Shown: positions 6,944 to 14,517, counted from the stretch's first letter. The stretch is DNA of 19,479 bases from L227-5C sp038209275 (GCA_038209275.1 JBBQXW010000116.1:1-19479), one strand, 5' to 3'. The notes: generated from the letters alone by a model not told the origin. Translations and numbers: made by a program.

Positions 6944-7669
6944 TTAGACGGCGGCTAACTGCTGCTGCCTTCGGGCAACCCACCGGGCGGCGACTAAATG
7001 TATTACTATTGGTATCAAGGCCGCTATTACTACAAGACTATTGAACCCCTGGTCTACTGCTTGTCCGGGTAGTCCGATATTTTGGTTAATGCCAGTGAAA
7101 CTTACCAACATCAAAAAAGTGAGGGCGCTAAGAAAAAGGATTAGACTTTTCCCGGTAACAGAGTCGCTTACTCCGCGCAATTCTGGCGCAGCATTTTGGA
7201 TAGCCTGCCACCGGAATTTCCTTTGCCACGCAAAATCAATAAGCATCAAGAAAAGAAGCAGAAAAGCAATATTCAATTTAATGGAATTTATTTGTCTTGT
7301 TAATTCGATAATTGATGAATTCAGCGGAACATTAAGGCATAGTAATAATACAGTGTAAACTTGCAGCCGGGCTGCAAACCGTTGCATCTTCCACCAGTTT
7401 GCGTAACTTGGAATTTCCGAGTTGCTCAAGTTCCAGATGGCAGCCAGGCCCGCAAGTGTAGCCTTTTGCGCCTCTGAAAAGCCATATAGAGCCAGCCCAA
7501 AGCTTACAATCACCTCTAAAAAGTTCAAAAACCAGATTGGTTGCCCGACACTTGTTGCTGGAAAGAAGGTCAGCAGAGCGAACGAATTAAAGCCCAAAAT
7601 CATTCCGCCCCACCCAAGTGCTTGGGCAACCGTTCTGGTTTCGACTAACTTCTTAAACTCAGCGTTCAT
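6944..7669 (-). CDS. Six-TM membrane protein of unknown family, paralogue of previous gene
   Basis: 241 aa, about six membrane helices: ~16-38, ~43-64, ~98-116, ~130-148, ~172-192 and ~207-228, with a cytosolic basic loop ~149-170 (WQRKFRWQ). It ends in a basic, Gln-rich tail. GAGAGG lies 6-7 nt before the ATG. It shares its start, the GQPIWF helix and overall topology with the downstream gene. It lies 82 nt below the FHA-ABC gene in the same direction with no clear terminator between, so co-transcription is likely. No catalytic motif is visible, and the function is unknown. A membrane anchor or permease-like partner for the FHA proteins is inference from context only. Confidence 0.78.
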   Translation of the reverse strand: MNAEFKKLVETRTVAQALGWGGMILGFNSFALLTFFPATSVGQPIWFLNFLEVIVSFGLALYGFSEAQKATLAGLAAIWNLSNSEIPSYANWWKMQRFAARLQVYTVLLLCLNVPLNSSIIELTRQINSIKLNIAFLLLFLMLIDFAWQRKFRWQAIQNAAPELRGVSDSVTGKSLILFLSALTFLMLVSFTGINQNIGLPGQAVDQGFNSLVVIAALIPIVIHLVAARWVARRQQQLAAV

Positions 7670-7719
7670 CTCAACCTCTCACTTTCACTACAACCGCTGT
7701 GAGAAACTTTGAACCTCAG

Positions 7720-7740
7720 CCCGTAGGGTTGCCCTGTGGG
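7720..7740. other. Small GC hairpin between FHA-ABC gene and membrane gene
   Basis: CCCGTAGGG (7720-7728), loop TTG, CCCTGTGGG (7732-7740): nine pairs if two G-U pairs are allowed on the plus strand, fewer on the minus strand. The 10-mer AACTTTGAAC flanks it at 7705-7714 and 7743-7752. There is no T run, so I do not call it a terminator. Confidence 0.3.
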
Positions 7741-7751
7741 TGAACTTTGAA

Positions 7752-9560
7752 CTATGACAGACTGCCCACGATAGCGCCGTCGAGGATTTCGATGATGCGG
7801 CTGGCATTGCGCGACCAGAGTTGGTCTTGCGTTACCATCAGCACGGTCTTGCCGTTCGCGACCAGGCGTTTGAGCAGATTAAAGACGAAGTTCGCCGCTT
7901 CGCTGGTCAGGTTGCCGAGTGGCTCGTCGCAGAGTAATAGAGGCGGGTCGTTGGCGAGAGTGCGGGCCAACATCACCAGTTGCTTCTCGGTGCGGTTCAA
8001 ATCGGTCGGGCGAAGGCGGGCCACTTCAGGGTCGCGCAACCCAACTAGCTGTAGCCGCTCGAAGGCTTGCTTTTGGCGTTCGCGGTTATCCGGGTACAGC
8101 CCGGCGATTTCCATTGGCTGCATCACCTGTTCGTAGGCCGGACGCTTCATATCCAGTTGCTGCCCGCTATAGAAATAGCCAATATTGCGGGCGCGCCAGC
8201 GCACAAAGTCACGGTCAGCTTCCAAATTCAAGCGTCGTCCGGCACTTTCGTAACTGGGGAACTCGCGGTTGTAGACGGTCACGCGCCCTTTGTCTGCCGG
8301 AAGCAGCCCTGCCATAATCTGCACCAGTTCGCTTTTGCCGCTGCCACTCGGCCCGACCACTGCCACCAGTTCGCCCTGGCGCAAGCCCAGCCGAACATCG
8401 CGCAAAATTTGTTGAGCCGCCCGGCCCTGCCCTTCGGTGAAATAAACCCCTTCCACGCGGGCTACCTCGGCCTGACTATTGGCATTTACCGGCGATTGAG
8501 GCTGGGCCTGTATGCCCAGGTTTCCCGTTTCGGGCAAGGCATCGGACGATTGCCGACCCTTGCGCCCGACAATCCGTAAATCCCGAATATCTATATCCAG
8601 CGCCGTTTCCAGTTGTTCCAGTCCCGGCCCGCTCCAATCCGCGTCGCTATCGTCAGTAGGAATACGGGTAAAATCGCGCTGAGTCGAATCGCTGGGCAGT
8701 TCCATCAAGGTCTGGTCAACCCGGTTGAAGAAGCCGGTTTGCCGTTCGTTCTCAATCCGAAAATCGGCTTCGATGTCACCGAAACGTACTACATCGTTAT
8801 GATGCAACAGCACTGGCCCTTCCGCCAGCACTCCGTTTACAAAAGTTTTGTTGGTGCTGCCCAAATCGCTTACATAAACTCCTTCGGGGGTGCGCTGCAA
8901 GCGGGCGTGCTGGCGGCTAATCGAGTTGCTGTCAATTACTACATCGTTGCCCTGCCCGCGCCCAACCGTCGCTTCCTCGCCATTGAACAAATAGCGCTGC
9001 CCGGTACGTAGCAACAAATACAGGTAAGAATCCTCGGTTAGTTGCGGCTCTGGCTCTTCCGCTTCTAATGGGACAGTCGGTGGCAGATGCGTGCTGGAAG
9101 GCGGCGTAGGGGTAGTAGTACGTTCTGGCTCACGCGCCGCGCTGGATGGCTGTGTTACTAAATTAGGCTGGGGCAACCTACCGCCAGCTTCCACGCCCGG
9201 CCCAAACAATCCTTCAAAGATAAAAAGAGTATCACCCACTCGTATCTGGTCACCCGCATTAAGCTGAATGGCCTCGGTAGGATTAGCCAGTCGCCCGTTT
9301 ACAATTGTGCCGTTGATACTTCCGGCATCGCGAATCAGCAAGCGTCCGGCAAAGTCGGCAAAAATTTCGGCGTGACGACGGCTCAGGTGCGGCGAGTCAA
9401 TTGTCACCGAATTTTCGCGGTTACGCCCGAAAGTTAAAGGCGCACCGCCGGGCGCAGGTACTTCAAGTTGAATCTGCTCGTTAGCGCGTGGGCCTTCCAG
9501 AAAACTTAAACGGATTTTTGGTACGGGTCGGTTTCCCCCAAAAGTATTCGGCTGGCTCAC
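7752..9560 (-). CDS. FHA-FHA-ABC ATPase with degenerate ATPase motifs
   Basis: 602 aa, soluble. FHA1 is at ~14-118, with GR 45-46, LSRRH 59-63 and SINGTIVNG 81-89. A Pro/Thr-rich linker follows (~125-172). FHA2 is at ~178-270, with GR 200-201, ISRQH 214-218 and GSTNKTFVNG. Both keep the Arg, Ser and Asn expected for phospho-threonine binding. After a second linker, an ABC nucleotide-binding domain of the LolD/MacB type spans ~365-602. Walker A GPSGSGKS (403-410) and Walker B LLLCDEP (541-547) are intact. In contrast, the signature LSGGQ is LNRTE (521-525), the Q-loop Gln is Ser465, D-loop Asp is Thr552 and the H-switch His is Gln578. Start is GTG 9558-9560, overlapping the upstream stop as GTGA, with AAAGGA upstream. 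No membrane segments. FHA-ABC proteins such as mycobacterial Rv1747 are known kinase targets, but that one has fused TM helices. Confidence 0.92.
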   Translation of the reverse strand: MSQPNTFGGNRPVPKIRLSFLEGPRANEQIQLEVPAPGGAPLTFGRNRENSVTIDSPHLSRRHAEIFADFAGRLLIRDAGSINGTIVNGRLANPTEAIQLNAGDQIRVGDTLFIFEGLFGPGVEAGGRLPQPNLVTQPSSAAREPERTTTPTPPSSTHLPPTVPLEAEEPEPQLTEDSYLYLLLRTGQRYLFNGEEATVGRGQGNDVVIDSNSISRQHARLQRTPEGVYVSDLGSTNKTFVNGVLAEGPVLLHHNDVVRFGDIEADFRIENERQTGFFNRVDQTLMELPSDSTQRDFTRIPTDDSDADWSGPGLEQLETALDIDIRDLRIVGRKGRQSSDALPETGNLGIQAQPQSPVNANSQAEVARVEGVYFTEGQGRAAQQILRDVRLGLRQGELVAVVGPSGSGKSELVQIMAGLLPADKGRVTVYNREFPSYESAGRRLNLEADRDFVRWRARNIGYFYSGQQLDMKRPAYEQVMQPMEIAGLYPDNRERQKQAFERLQLVGLRDPEVARLRPTDLNRTEKQLVMLARTLANDPPLLLCDEPLGNLTSEAANFVFNLLKRLVANGKTVLMVTQDQLWSRNASRIIEILDGAIVGSLS

Positions 9561-12500
9561 TTTTTCTTTCCTTTTTCATCTTCACTGCGGCCCGCCAAAA
9601 GCAAGTCGGCAAAAAGCGGCAACGAAAGCAAAACGGCGACGATTATGGCGGGAAACCAGCTTAACAGGCTCAAATAAGGCTCGGTTACACCATTGCTGCC
9701 CAGGATGCCTTGCAAAATATGGGCGAACCAGAGTAAAAACTGCACCAGCGTAATGGTCAGATAAACTGGAATCATCAGTGCAAACCAGAAGAAAATCTTG
9801 CGTTCGCGGGTCGGAACGGGGCGCGGGTGCGGCTGCCGTAAAACCGTGCGGCGCATAAAGACCAGCGCTTTTTTGCGCAAGCTGGGTATTTCAACCCAGT
9901 TCGACAGGGCGTAATAGCCATCTAGCTCCATTAGCGGATTAATATTGATGTAGGCCACGATGTAGGATACGCTTGCCATCTGGAACAAAAACGTGCGTAA
10001 ACCAACATCGTTGGTTGCGAACATGAGTAAACAGCAAATTCCGCCCAGTACCGCGTTAGAAACTGGCCCGGCCATATCTACCGTGATACGCGCCCGCCGA
10101 TTTTCCAGATAAATATCGTCGGTATTCACATAGAAGTACGGCCCGACATACATCCAGCCAAAACCACCCCGGCTCACCTTGCGTCCGTAAGATTTACAGG
10201 CCAGCGCGTGGGCGCTTTCGTGTATCACAAAGTTCAGTAGCGCCACCACAATCAATAACCACCAGAGCGGGCCATTAAAGACTGCTACCGGCGGCTCTAC
10301 CAAAAAGCTGGCACTAGCCCCAGCACTTTTGTCGAAAAAGCCGAAGTAGATAAACGAAGCCAGCCCTAGCCCCAGTAAAGTAAACAAACCCCAGATTACT
10401 GGCTTAAGGAAGAATATCCAGCCGCCCATGCGATAGAGCTTTTCGGTCAGGCCATCTATATTCTTGATTTCATAGCGATAGGTCAGGCGGCGGGCCAGCT
10501 GGTTATTTTTGCCTTGCTTTTCGGTAGTGCCGAGCAAATTCTGGTCTACTGCTGGAACTTGCAAGAACCCGGCGGCTTGCAACTGCCCAACAATATTCGA
10601 GACCGCTTCCAGGTCGAGAACTTTGTATTCCATAAAATAATTTAGCGCAAGGTCACTGATTGTATTATCGCCGTCCATGCGCTGCCACAAAAAGTAGCCC
10701 CGGTCACCCAGCTTAAAGAAACTCTCGCCGCTTTCGTCGCTCAAAATATAATAAAGCTCACCCTCAGTGCTGGTCTGTTCGGTAATCCGATAATTGGCAA
10801 CCCGCTTGGGACGGAAGCGCCGTTCCAGACTGCGGGCAAAATATTGTCCCAGGTCATAGCCTTTGCTCAGGCCCATTACTTCCTGCAATTTGTTGCGGAA
10901 GAGCGTCAGTAATTCGCAGTCCTCGGTGGCGGTGGCGGTCATGGTATGTACCGCTTCGCGCAAAAGGGCGGCTTCGCCAAAAAACTGACCTGGGCCAAGC
11001 CTCGCATCCTTGCGGACAACATTATCTTTGTCGCGGTAGCTCATTTCGACCTGACCGCTCCGCACGATATAAAGCGCGCTGGATTGTTCGCCCTGCCAGA
11101 CAATAACCTCGCCCTTCTTGAAAAGCTTGACCTTCATGTGCCGCCCGATTTGGGCGACCAGTTGCGGCGGCATAGTGTTAAAAGGCGGAATACGGTTCAG
11201 CACTGCCCCTATCGGCAATCCAATTAAACGGTCTCCCACCGCAATAATATCGCCGCTCTTGGCTACGATGTTCTTAAAATCGGCCTGGGCCAGCACATAA
11301 CATTCGACCATTCGCTCGGCCCGCACGGTCATAGGATAAGTCTCGCCGGGAGCAGCGATGCCATCGCCGAAAGTATCGCCTTCTTCCAGCACTGCCAGGT
11401 TCTGCTCGTTGCCCTTGTTATCCACCGAATATGCCTGGGCTGCGCCGCCGACAATCAAAAACAATTCTTCGCAAGCGTCGCCCTTTTTCGCCAGCGTTTC
11501 TCCGGCACTATAGACCCGGTAGCGCAAGCGTTCCGCCAGGGCTTGTCGGGTCTTTTCGCTCAAGGTCTGCATCAAAAGCGTACCCTTGAGCCAGTTTGCC
11601 GCCGAATTAATCGAGACCTGTTGCTGGAAGAACGAGACAATCGTGCGATTTCGCATTAGTTCCCTGACGAAAGTAGCTTCTTCCAGAATCAGCGCCTTGA
11701 CTGGCTCTTTGGCTTCCAGCCGATTGGCGAAAGGCTGGTCAGCAAAAATGGTGCGTTCGCCATAAACGGTTCCTTTGCCGAGTTCGCCCAGCACCAACCG
11801 CGATTTGCCCTGGTCGAGCGCCCGCGAAATCGTCACTGTACCTTCCAGAATGACGAAGAAAGCGCCGCGTCCCTGCCCCTCACGGGCGATTTCCTGCCCC
11901 GCCTTGAAAGTCACTTCTTTGAAAAACGGCACGAGCAAATTAAAATTGACCACATCCAGTTCGTCGAAAGGCGAAATGCCACGCAACGGATGGGTAATGG
12001 CAACGTTCTCAGGGCTACTTCGGTATAGTAATTTGCCACTAAGGTTGGCGGTAGTTTCGGTTTCAGTCTCGCTCGGCTCACTTTGGTCAGTGCCGCGCTC
12101 GGTCAGTTCCAGGGTTAGCGTGCCGCCTTCCAGTAGCGGGTATTTCAGCACGTCTTCCGCCGCCGCAATCGCGCGTTCGACTGTAACGGCTTGCGATGCG
12201 CTGGCGCTTTCACTATCTACCGCCTCGCCTTCTTCTTCCGCGGCTAACGGAAGAATTTCAGCCTCATCCGAATTTATTTCTTCAAAGGTAAATTCAAAGT
12301 CACCAATCTTTACCGTATCGCCCGTCTGTAAAACGGTTGTCCCGCCGATTTCTAATTTATTGACCAGTGTGCCGTTGGCCGAGCCAATATCGGTTATCAC
12401 AAAGCGCCCGTTCTCGACTGCCAACCGTGCATGGCGGCGCGATACCGAGGGGTCACGCAGAATCAAATCGTTATTTTCGGGGGCGCGGCCTATCAAAATC

Positions 12501-13414
12501 TGGCGATTAATCGGCAAGCGCACGTATTCCGGCCCCAGTTGCAAACTGCGTTGGCTGGTGGCAAAACGCAAAGCGCCACCAGCCATAGTAGTGGTTGCGG
12601 AAGCAGCCAGGGGCTTGGGCGGTGGAATATAGGGTCGGCGGGGCGCTCGGAAGCGCAATACCAACCGCCCAACCTCAATTAAATCGCCATCGCGCAACCG
12701 CACCGGGGCAACCAGCTTTTCGTCGTTTACTTTAGCGGGTAAGTTCGCGCCCAGGTCGCTGATAATATACGAATTATCGAGCCAGCTAATTTCGGCGTGC
12801 CGTCGCCCGACTACCGGGTCGAGGAAAGGCAAATCGTTAGTATTGTAGCGCCCGATTAAAAACGGATGGTTCGGGGTAAGGCGGCAGAACGAGTCTTTCC
12901 GGGGTGGTTCGGCTTGCCCGGATTGCGTCCGTAAATTATTTTCAAGCACTTCCAGCCGGGCTATCCCCGGTTCGCCATCTTCCAATAGCTCCCAACGTAG
13001 CCCCCCGCGCTTGCGCGGAATGCTCTGACTATAGCCAGTTTCGCCTTCGGGGTCGGGCAGCATATAGAGTAATTCCAGCGTGCCACAGCCCAGCGTATCG
13101 CCTGGAAATAACGGGGTCGGCCCGGCAATAAATTGTCCGTTGAGGCGCGTGCCGTTGGAAGAACCGAGGTCGGTAACAATCACACAATTATCATCTTCGC
13201 GAAACGAAAGCGAAGCGTGAACGCCGGAAATGCGGTTGCCGGGGTCTTGTAGAATAACATCTACCGGCATTTTCACTTTTGGCCCACCCCGGCCCAAAAT
13301 TAGCGGACGCTCTTTCAGTTCAGCACAATCGAACGGTAGCATAGTTCCTGCCTGGGGGCCATTACCTATTAATAAATAAGGTTTGGTGGCTACTTTGTGC
13401 CATTGTTGCGCCAT
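9557..13414 (-). CDS. FHA x3 - cNMP-binding x3 - PqqD/RRE-like - M50 membrane metalloprotease
   Basis: About 1285 aa from ATG 13414. FHA1 ~12-118 keeps Arg42, Ser63, His66 and Asn87. FHA2 ~151-256 is degenerate (Ser replaced by Gly203, NG loop lost). FHA3 ~296-378 is canonical (Arg310, Ser325, Asn347). An acidic, Ser/Thr-rich linker spans ~380-470. Three cyclic-nucleotide-binding-like domains lie at ~483-596, ~609-721 and ~737-849. The third has FGEAALL, but the phosphate-binding Arg position is His823. A PqqD/RiPP-recognition-like domain spans ~871-954. The C-terminal M50 domain has about six TM segments with HESAH (1065-1069) and NPLMELDG (1159-1166), the zinc ligands of site-2-type proteases. 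The FHA, cNMP and RRE-like parts should be cytosolic. ATG 13525 and TTG 13546 are in-frame alternative starts without good ribosome sites. The chosen start has only weak AGAAG but begins just before FHA1. Confidence 0.9.
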   Translation of the reverse strand: MAQQWHKVATKPYLLIGNGPQAGTMLPFDCAELKERPLILGRGGPKVKMPVDVILQDPGNRISGVHASLSFREDDNCVIVTDLGSSNGTRLNGQFIAGPTPLFPGDTLGCGTLELLYMLPDPEGETGYSQSIPRKRGGLRWELLEDGEPGIARLEVLENNLRTQSGQAEPPRKDSFCRLTPNHPFLIGRYNTNDLPFLDPVVGRRHAEISWLDNSYIISDLGANLPAKVNDEKLVAPVRLRDGDLIEVGRLVLRFRAPRRPYIPPPKPLAASATTTMAGGALRFATSQRSLQLGPEYVRLPINRQILIGRAPENNDLILRDPSVSRRHARLAVENGRFVITDIGSANGTLVNKLEIGGTTVLQTGDTVKIGDFEFTFEEINSDEAEILPLAAEEEGEAVDSESASASQAVTVERAIAAAEDVLKYPLLEGGTLTLELTERGTDQSEPSETETETTANLSGKLLYRSSPENVAITHPLRGISPFDELDVVNFNLLVPFFKEVTFKAGQEIAREGQGRGAFFVILEGTVTISRALDQGKSRLVLGELGKGTVYGERTIFADQPFANRLEAKEPVKALILEEATFVRELMRNRTIVSFFQQQVSINSAANWLKGTLLMQTLSEKTRQALAERLRYRVYSAGETLAKKGDACEELFLIVGGAAQAYSVDNKGNEQNLAVLEEGDTFGDGIAAPGETYPMTVRAERMVECYVLAQADFKNIVAKSGDIIAVGDRLIGLPIGAVLNRIPPFNTMPPQLVAQIGRHMKVKLFKKGEVIVWQGEQSSALYIVRSGQVEMSYRDKDNVVRKDARLGPGQFFGEAALLREAVHTMTATATEDCELLTLFRNKLQEVMGLSKGYDLGQYFARSLERRFRPKRVANYRITEQTSTEGELYYILSDESGESFFKLGDRGYFLWQRMDGDNTISDLALNYFMEYKVLDLEAVSNIVGQLQAAGFLQVPAVDQNLLGTTEKQGKNNQLARRLTYRYEIKNIDGLTEKLYRMGGWIFFLKPVIWGLFTLLGLGLASFIYFGFFDKSAGASASFLVEPPVAVFNGPLWWLLIVVALLNFVIHESAHALACKSYGRKVSRGGFGWMYVGPYFYVNTDDIYLENRRARITVDMAGPVSNAVLGGICCLLMFATNDVGLRTFLFQMASVSYIVAYININPLMELDGYYALSNWVEIPSLRKKALVFMRRTVLRQPHPRPVPTRERKIFFWFALMIPVYLTITLVQFLLWFAHILQGILGSNGVTEPYLSLLSWFPAIIVAVLLSLPLFADLLLAGRSEDEKGKKK

Positions 13415-13579
13415 CCCAGTTATAACTTCTGCCACTGCTGTGTCCCTCGTCCGTAATTTTGACAAAAATAAGTTAATCTTGAAAAAATAGTTCGTTCCGG
13501 CCCGCCACGCCCCTTTTTCAGCCATTCTCCAAAAAAAGGCAGCCAAATTAATTCTGGTCGCATCACCGTAATGTTCAAC

Positions 13580-13608
13580 ATTATACCCTACAACCGTCGC
13601 TTGTACAA
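13580..13608 (-). promoter_or_regulatory. Candidate promoter of the FHA/ABC/M50 cluster
   Basis: Minus strand: TTGTAC (13608-13603), 17-nt spacer, consensus TATAAT (13585-13580). The -35 matches poorly beyond TTG. The predicted start near 13573 leaves a ~160-nt leader to ATG 13414, or 48 nt to the alternative ATG 13525. Confidence 0.45.
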
Positions 13609-13651
13609 TCCACTTTTACCTCATTTCCCCTGAGTCGAAGATAAAATGCAG

Positions 13652-13890
13652 GAACACAGATGAACACTGAGAACCACCACCCTTCGGGCGTGAACACGGA
13701 TAATATTAGATATAGGATGCTTGGTTGCTACCTTAAAAGTAGTAGCGACTAAAATCGCTACTACTTTAGTCCATACCCCGTTTACCGACATACCTTATAC
13801 CTTATTATTTGCACCCAATCTAAAGCGATTTCATTCGCTACTACCATGCGAAAATCCTGAAATTAAAAAAATCTGTGTTCATCCGTGTTC
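13652..13890. repeat. GAACAC(A/G)GAT-type interspersed repeats, inverted pair
   Basis: GAACACAGATGAACAC at 13652-13667 and GAACACGGAT at 13692-13701 on the plus strand. The reverse complement ATCTGTGTTCATCCGTGTTC lies at 13871-13890. Similar 10-mer units (ATCTGTGTTCATCCGTGTTC and variants) are, as I recall, widespread in intergenic DNA of many environmental bacteria, with unknown function. Confidence 0.6.
13736..13767. repeat. AGTAGCGA palindromic hairpin
   Basis: Perfect 13-bp stem AAAGTAGTAGCGA (13736-13748) and TCGCTACTACTTT (13755-13767), loop CTAAAA. A shorter related hairpin AGCGA-TTTCAT-TCGCT lies at 13824-13839, followed by ACTAC. The same AGCGATTTC core forms the stem of the hairpin at 16298-16350, suggesting a dispersed palindromic repeat family. 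Confidence 0.6.
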
Positions 13891-13949
13891 CCGCATTTGT
13901 ATGACATTGCTCCGCCAATGGATTTCTTCACCTGCTCCGGCTTTGAAAT

Positions 13950-13978
13950 TTGATTGCAATTGCCTCAAGCGGTACAAT
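13950..13978 (+). promoter_or_regulatory. Candidate promoter for the plus-strand small genes
   Basis: TTGATT (13950-13955), 17-nt spacer, TACAAT (13973-13978). Predicted start ~13985, about 10 nt before ATG 13996 and ~200 nt before the winged-helix-like gene. Confidence 0.45.
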
Positions 13979-13995
13979 GACGCTGGCATAATAAA

Positions 13996-14130
13996 ATGAG
14001 GCTGACCAAACCGAGAAGTTTTGCAATGACCGGGGGCGAGTTTGCCCCAATGACCCATATTGATATAAACGGTATTCAGCCGGAAATTAGTCTTGAAGCA
14101 TTTTGGGAATTTTTGCAAAGATTTTCCTGA
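13996..14130 (+). CDS. Possible small protein, 44 aa (or 34 aa from ATG 14026)
   Basis: Uncertain small gene. ATG 13996 follows the predicted promoter so closely that the mRNA would be nearly leaderless. The internal ATG 14026 has GAGAAG seven bases upstream and is the better ribosome site, giving 34 aa. The C-terminal part (DINGIQPEISLEAFWEFL) has the composition of a real amphipathic peptide. No family is recognised. The stop codon lies next to the right arm of an 11-bp inverted repeat (14093-14103/14130-14140). Inside the frame, CAATGACC occurs twice (14024-14031 and 14048-14055) around a GGGGC/GCCCC hairpin. It may be only the leader of the next gene. Confidence 0.3.
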   Translation: MRLTKPRSFAMTGGEFAPMTHIDINGIQPEISLEAFWEFLQRFS

Positions 14131-14140
14131 AATGCTTCAA
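14093..14140. other. Inverted repeat at the end of the small ORF
   Basis: Perfect 11-bp arms TTGAAGCATTT (14093-14103) and AAATGCTTCAA (14130-14140) with a 26-nt loop. No T tract follows on either strand, so a regulatory or mRNA-stabilising structure is more likely than a terminator. Confidence 0.45.
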
Positions 14141-14181
14141 AACTAAATGAAAATATTGGCAGAAGAAAGGTGGGCTATGGC

Positions 14182-14505
14182 ATGGAATCCGAAGATGCGG
14201 TGATGCAATCGGAAGATACGGTACTGGTGATGGTGCATAAGCGTATTCGTAAACGCGAAAGCTACAACATTGATAGCGTCGAAATTATTAGCGCGCTCGA
14301 AAAAAACGGCTATCCGATGGAAGAAAAAGAAGTAATGGATAGTCTGGCAAGCCTGAAAAGCCAGGGCTATCTCCGCGCCTACGAAGATTTCGCCGATGGC
14401 AACGTGGGCAGCAAAGTCACCCGCTACTGGGGACTCGAAATCACCCCCGAAGGCGCAATGCACGCGATTGATTTGATGAACAAGTTCCGCTATGGCGCGC
14501 AGTAG
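14182..14505 (+). CDS. Small winged-helix-like protein of unknown function
   Basis: 107 aa from ATG 14182, which has AAGGTGG about 7-8 nt upstream. A GTG at 14170 in the same frame would overlap that ribosome site. The middle (SVEIISALEKNGYPMEEKEV, then DSLASLKSQGYLRAY) reads as two helices plus recognition helix. The following RYWGLEITPEGAMHAIDLM reads as a wing and C-terminal helix, the layout of a MarR/PadR-like winged-helix domain. Its N-terminus is acidic. A single small gene follows 12 nt downstream, so the two are probably one transcript ending at the terminator at 14796-14841. DNA binding is inferred from the predicted fold, not from a named family match. The sequence is lysine- and glutamate-rich and soluble. 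Confidence 0.7.
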   Translation: MESEDAVMQSEDTVLVMVHKRIRKRESYNIDSVEIISALEKNGYPMEEKEVMDSLASLKSQGYLRAYEDFADGNVGSKVTRYWGLEITPEGAMHAIDLMNKFRYGAQ

Positions 14506-14517
14506 AAGTGATAAGTG

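Larger units (their letters stand above)
13415..13995. other. Repeat-bearing intergenic region
   Basis: No convincing gene in 581 bp between the divergent FHA-M50 gene and the plus-strand genes. Its minus-strand edge may include 37 extra codons of the FHA-M50 gene if an upstream start is used. It holds the minus-strand promoter at 13580-13608, GAACAC-type repeats in inverted orientation, two AGCGA-type hairpins and a plus-strand promoter at 13950-13978. Open frames here show no family resemblance. Confidence 0.6.

Noticed and set aside
11775..12632. Long plus-strand open frame (285 aa)
   Set aside because: Lies fully inside the FHA-M50 gene on the other strand, Ser/Pro-rich low-information sequence with no family resemblance.
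13736..13839. CRISPR array
   Set aside because: The hairpins are not evenly spaced direct repeats with unique spacers.
13721..13999. Plus-strand frame of 92 aa
   Set aside because: Runs through hairpins and GAACAC repeats, has no ribosome site and no recognisable protein pattern.
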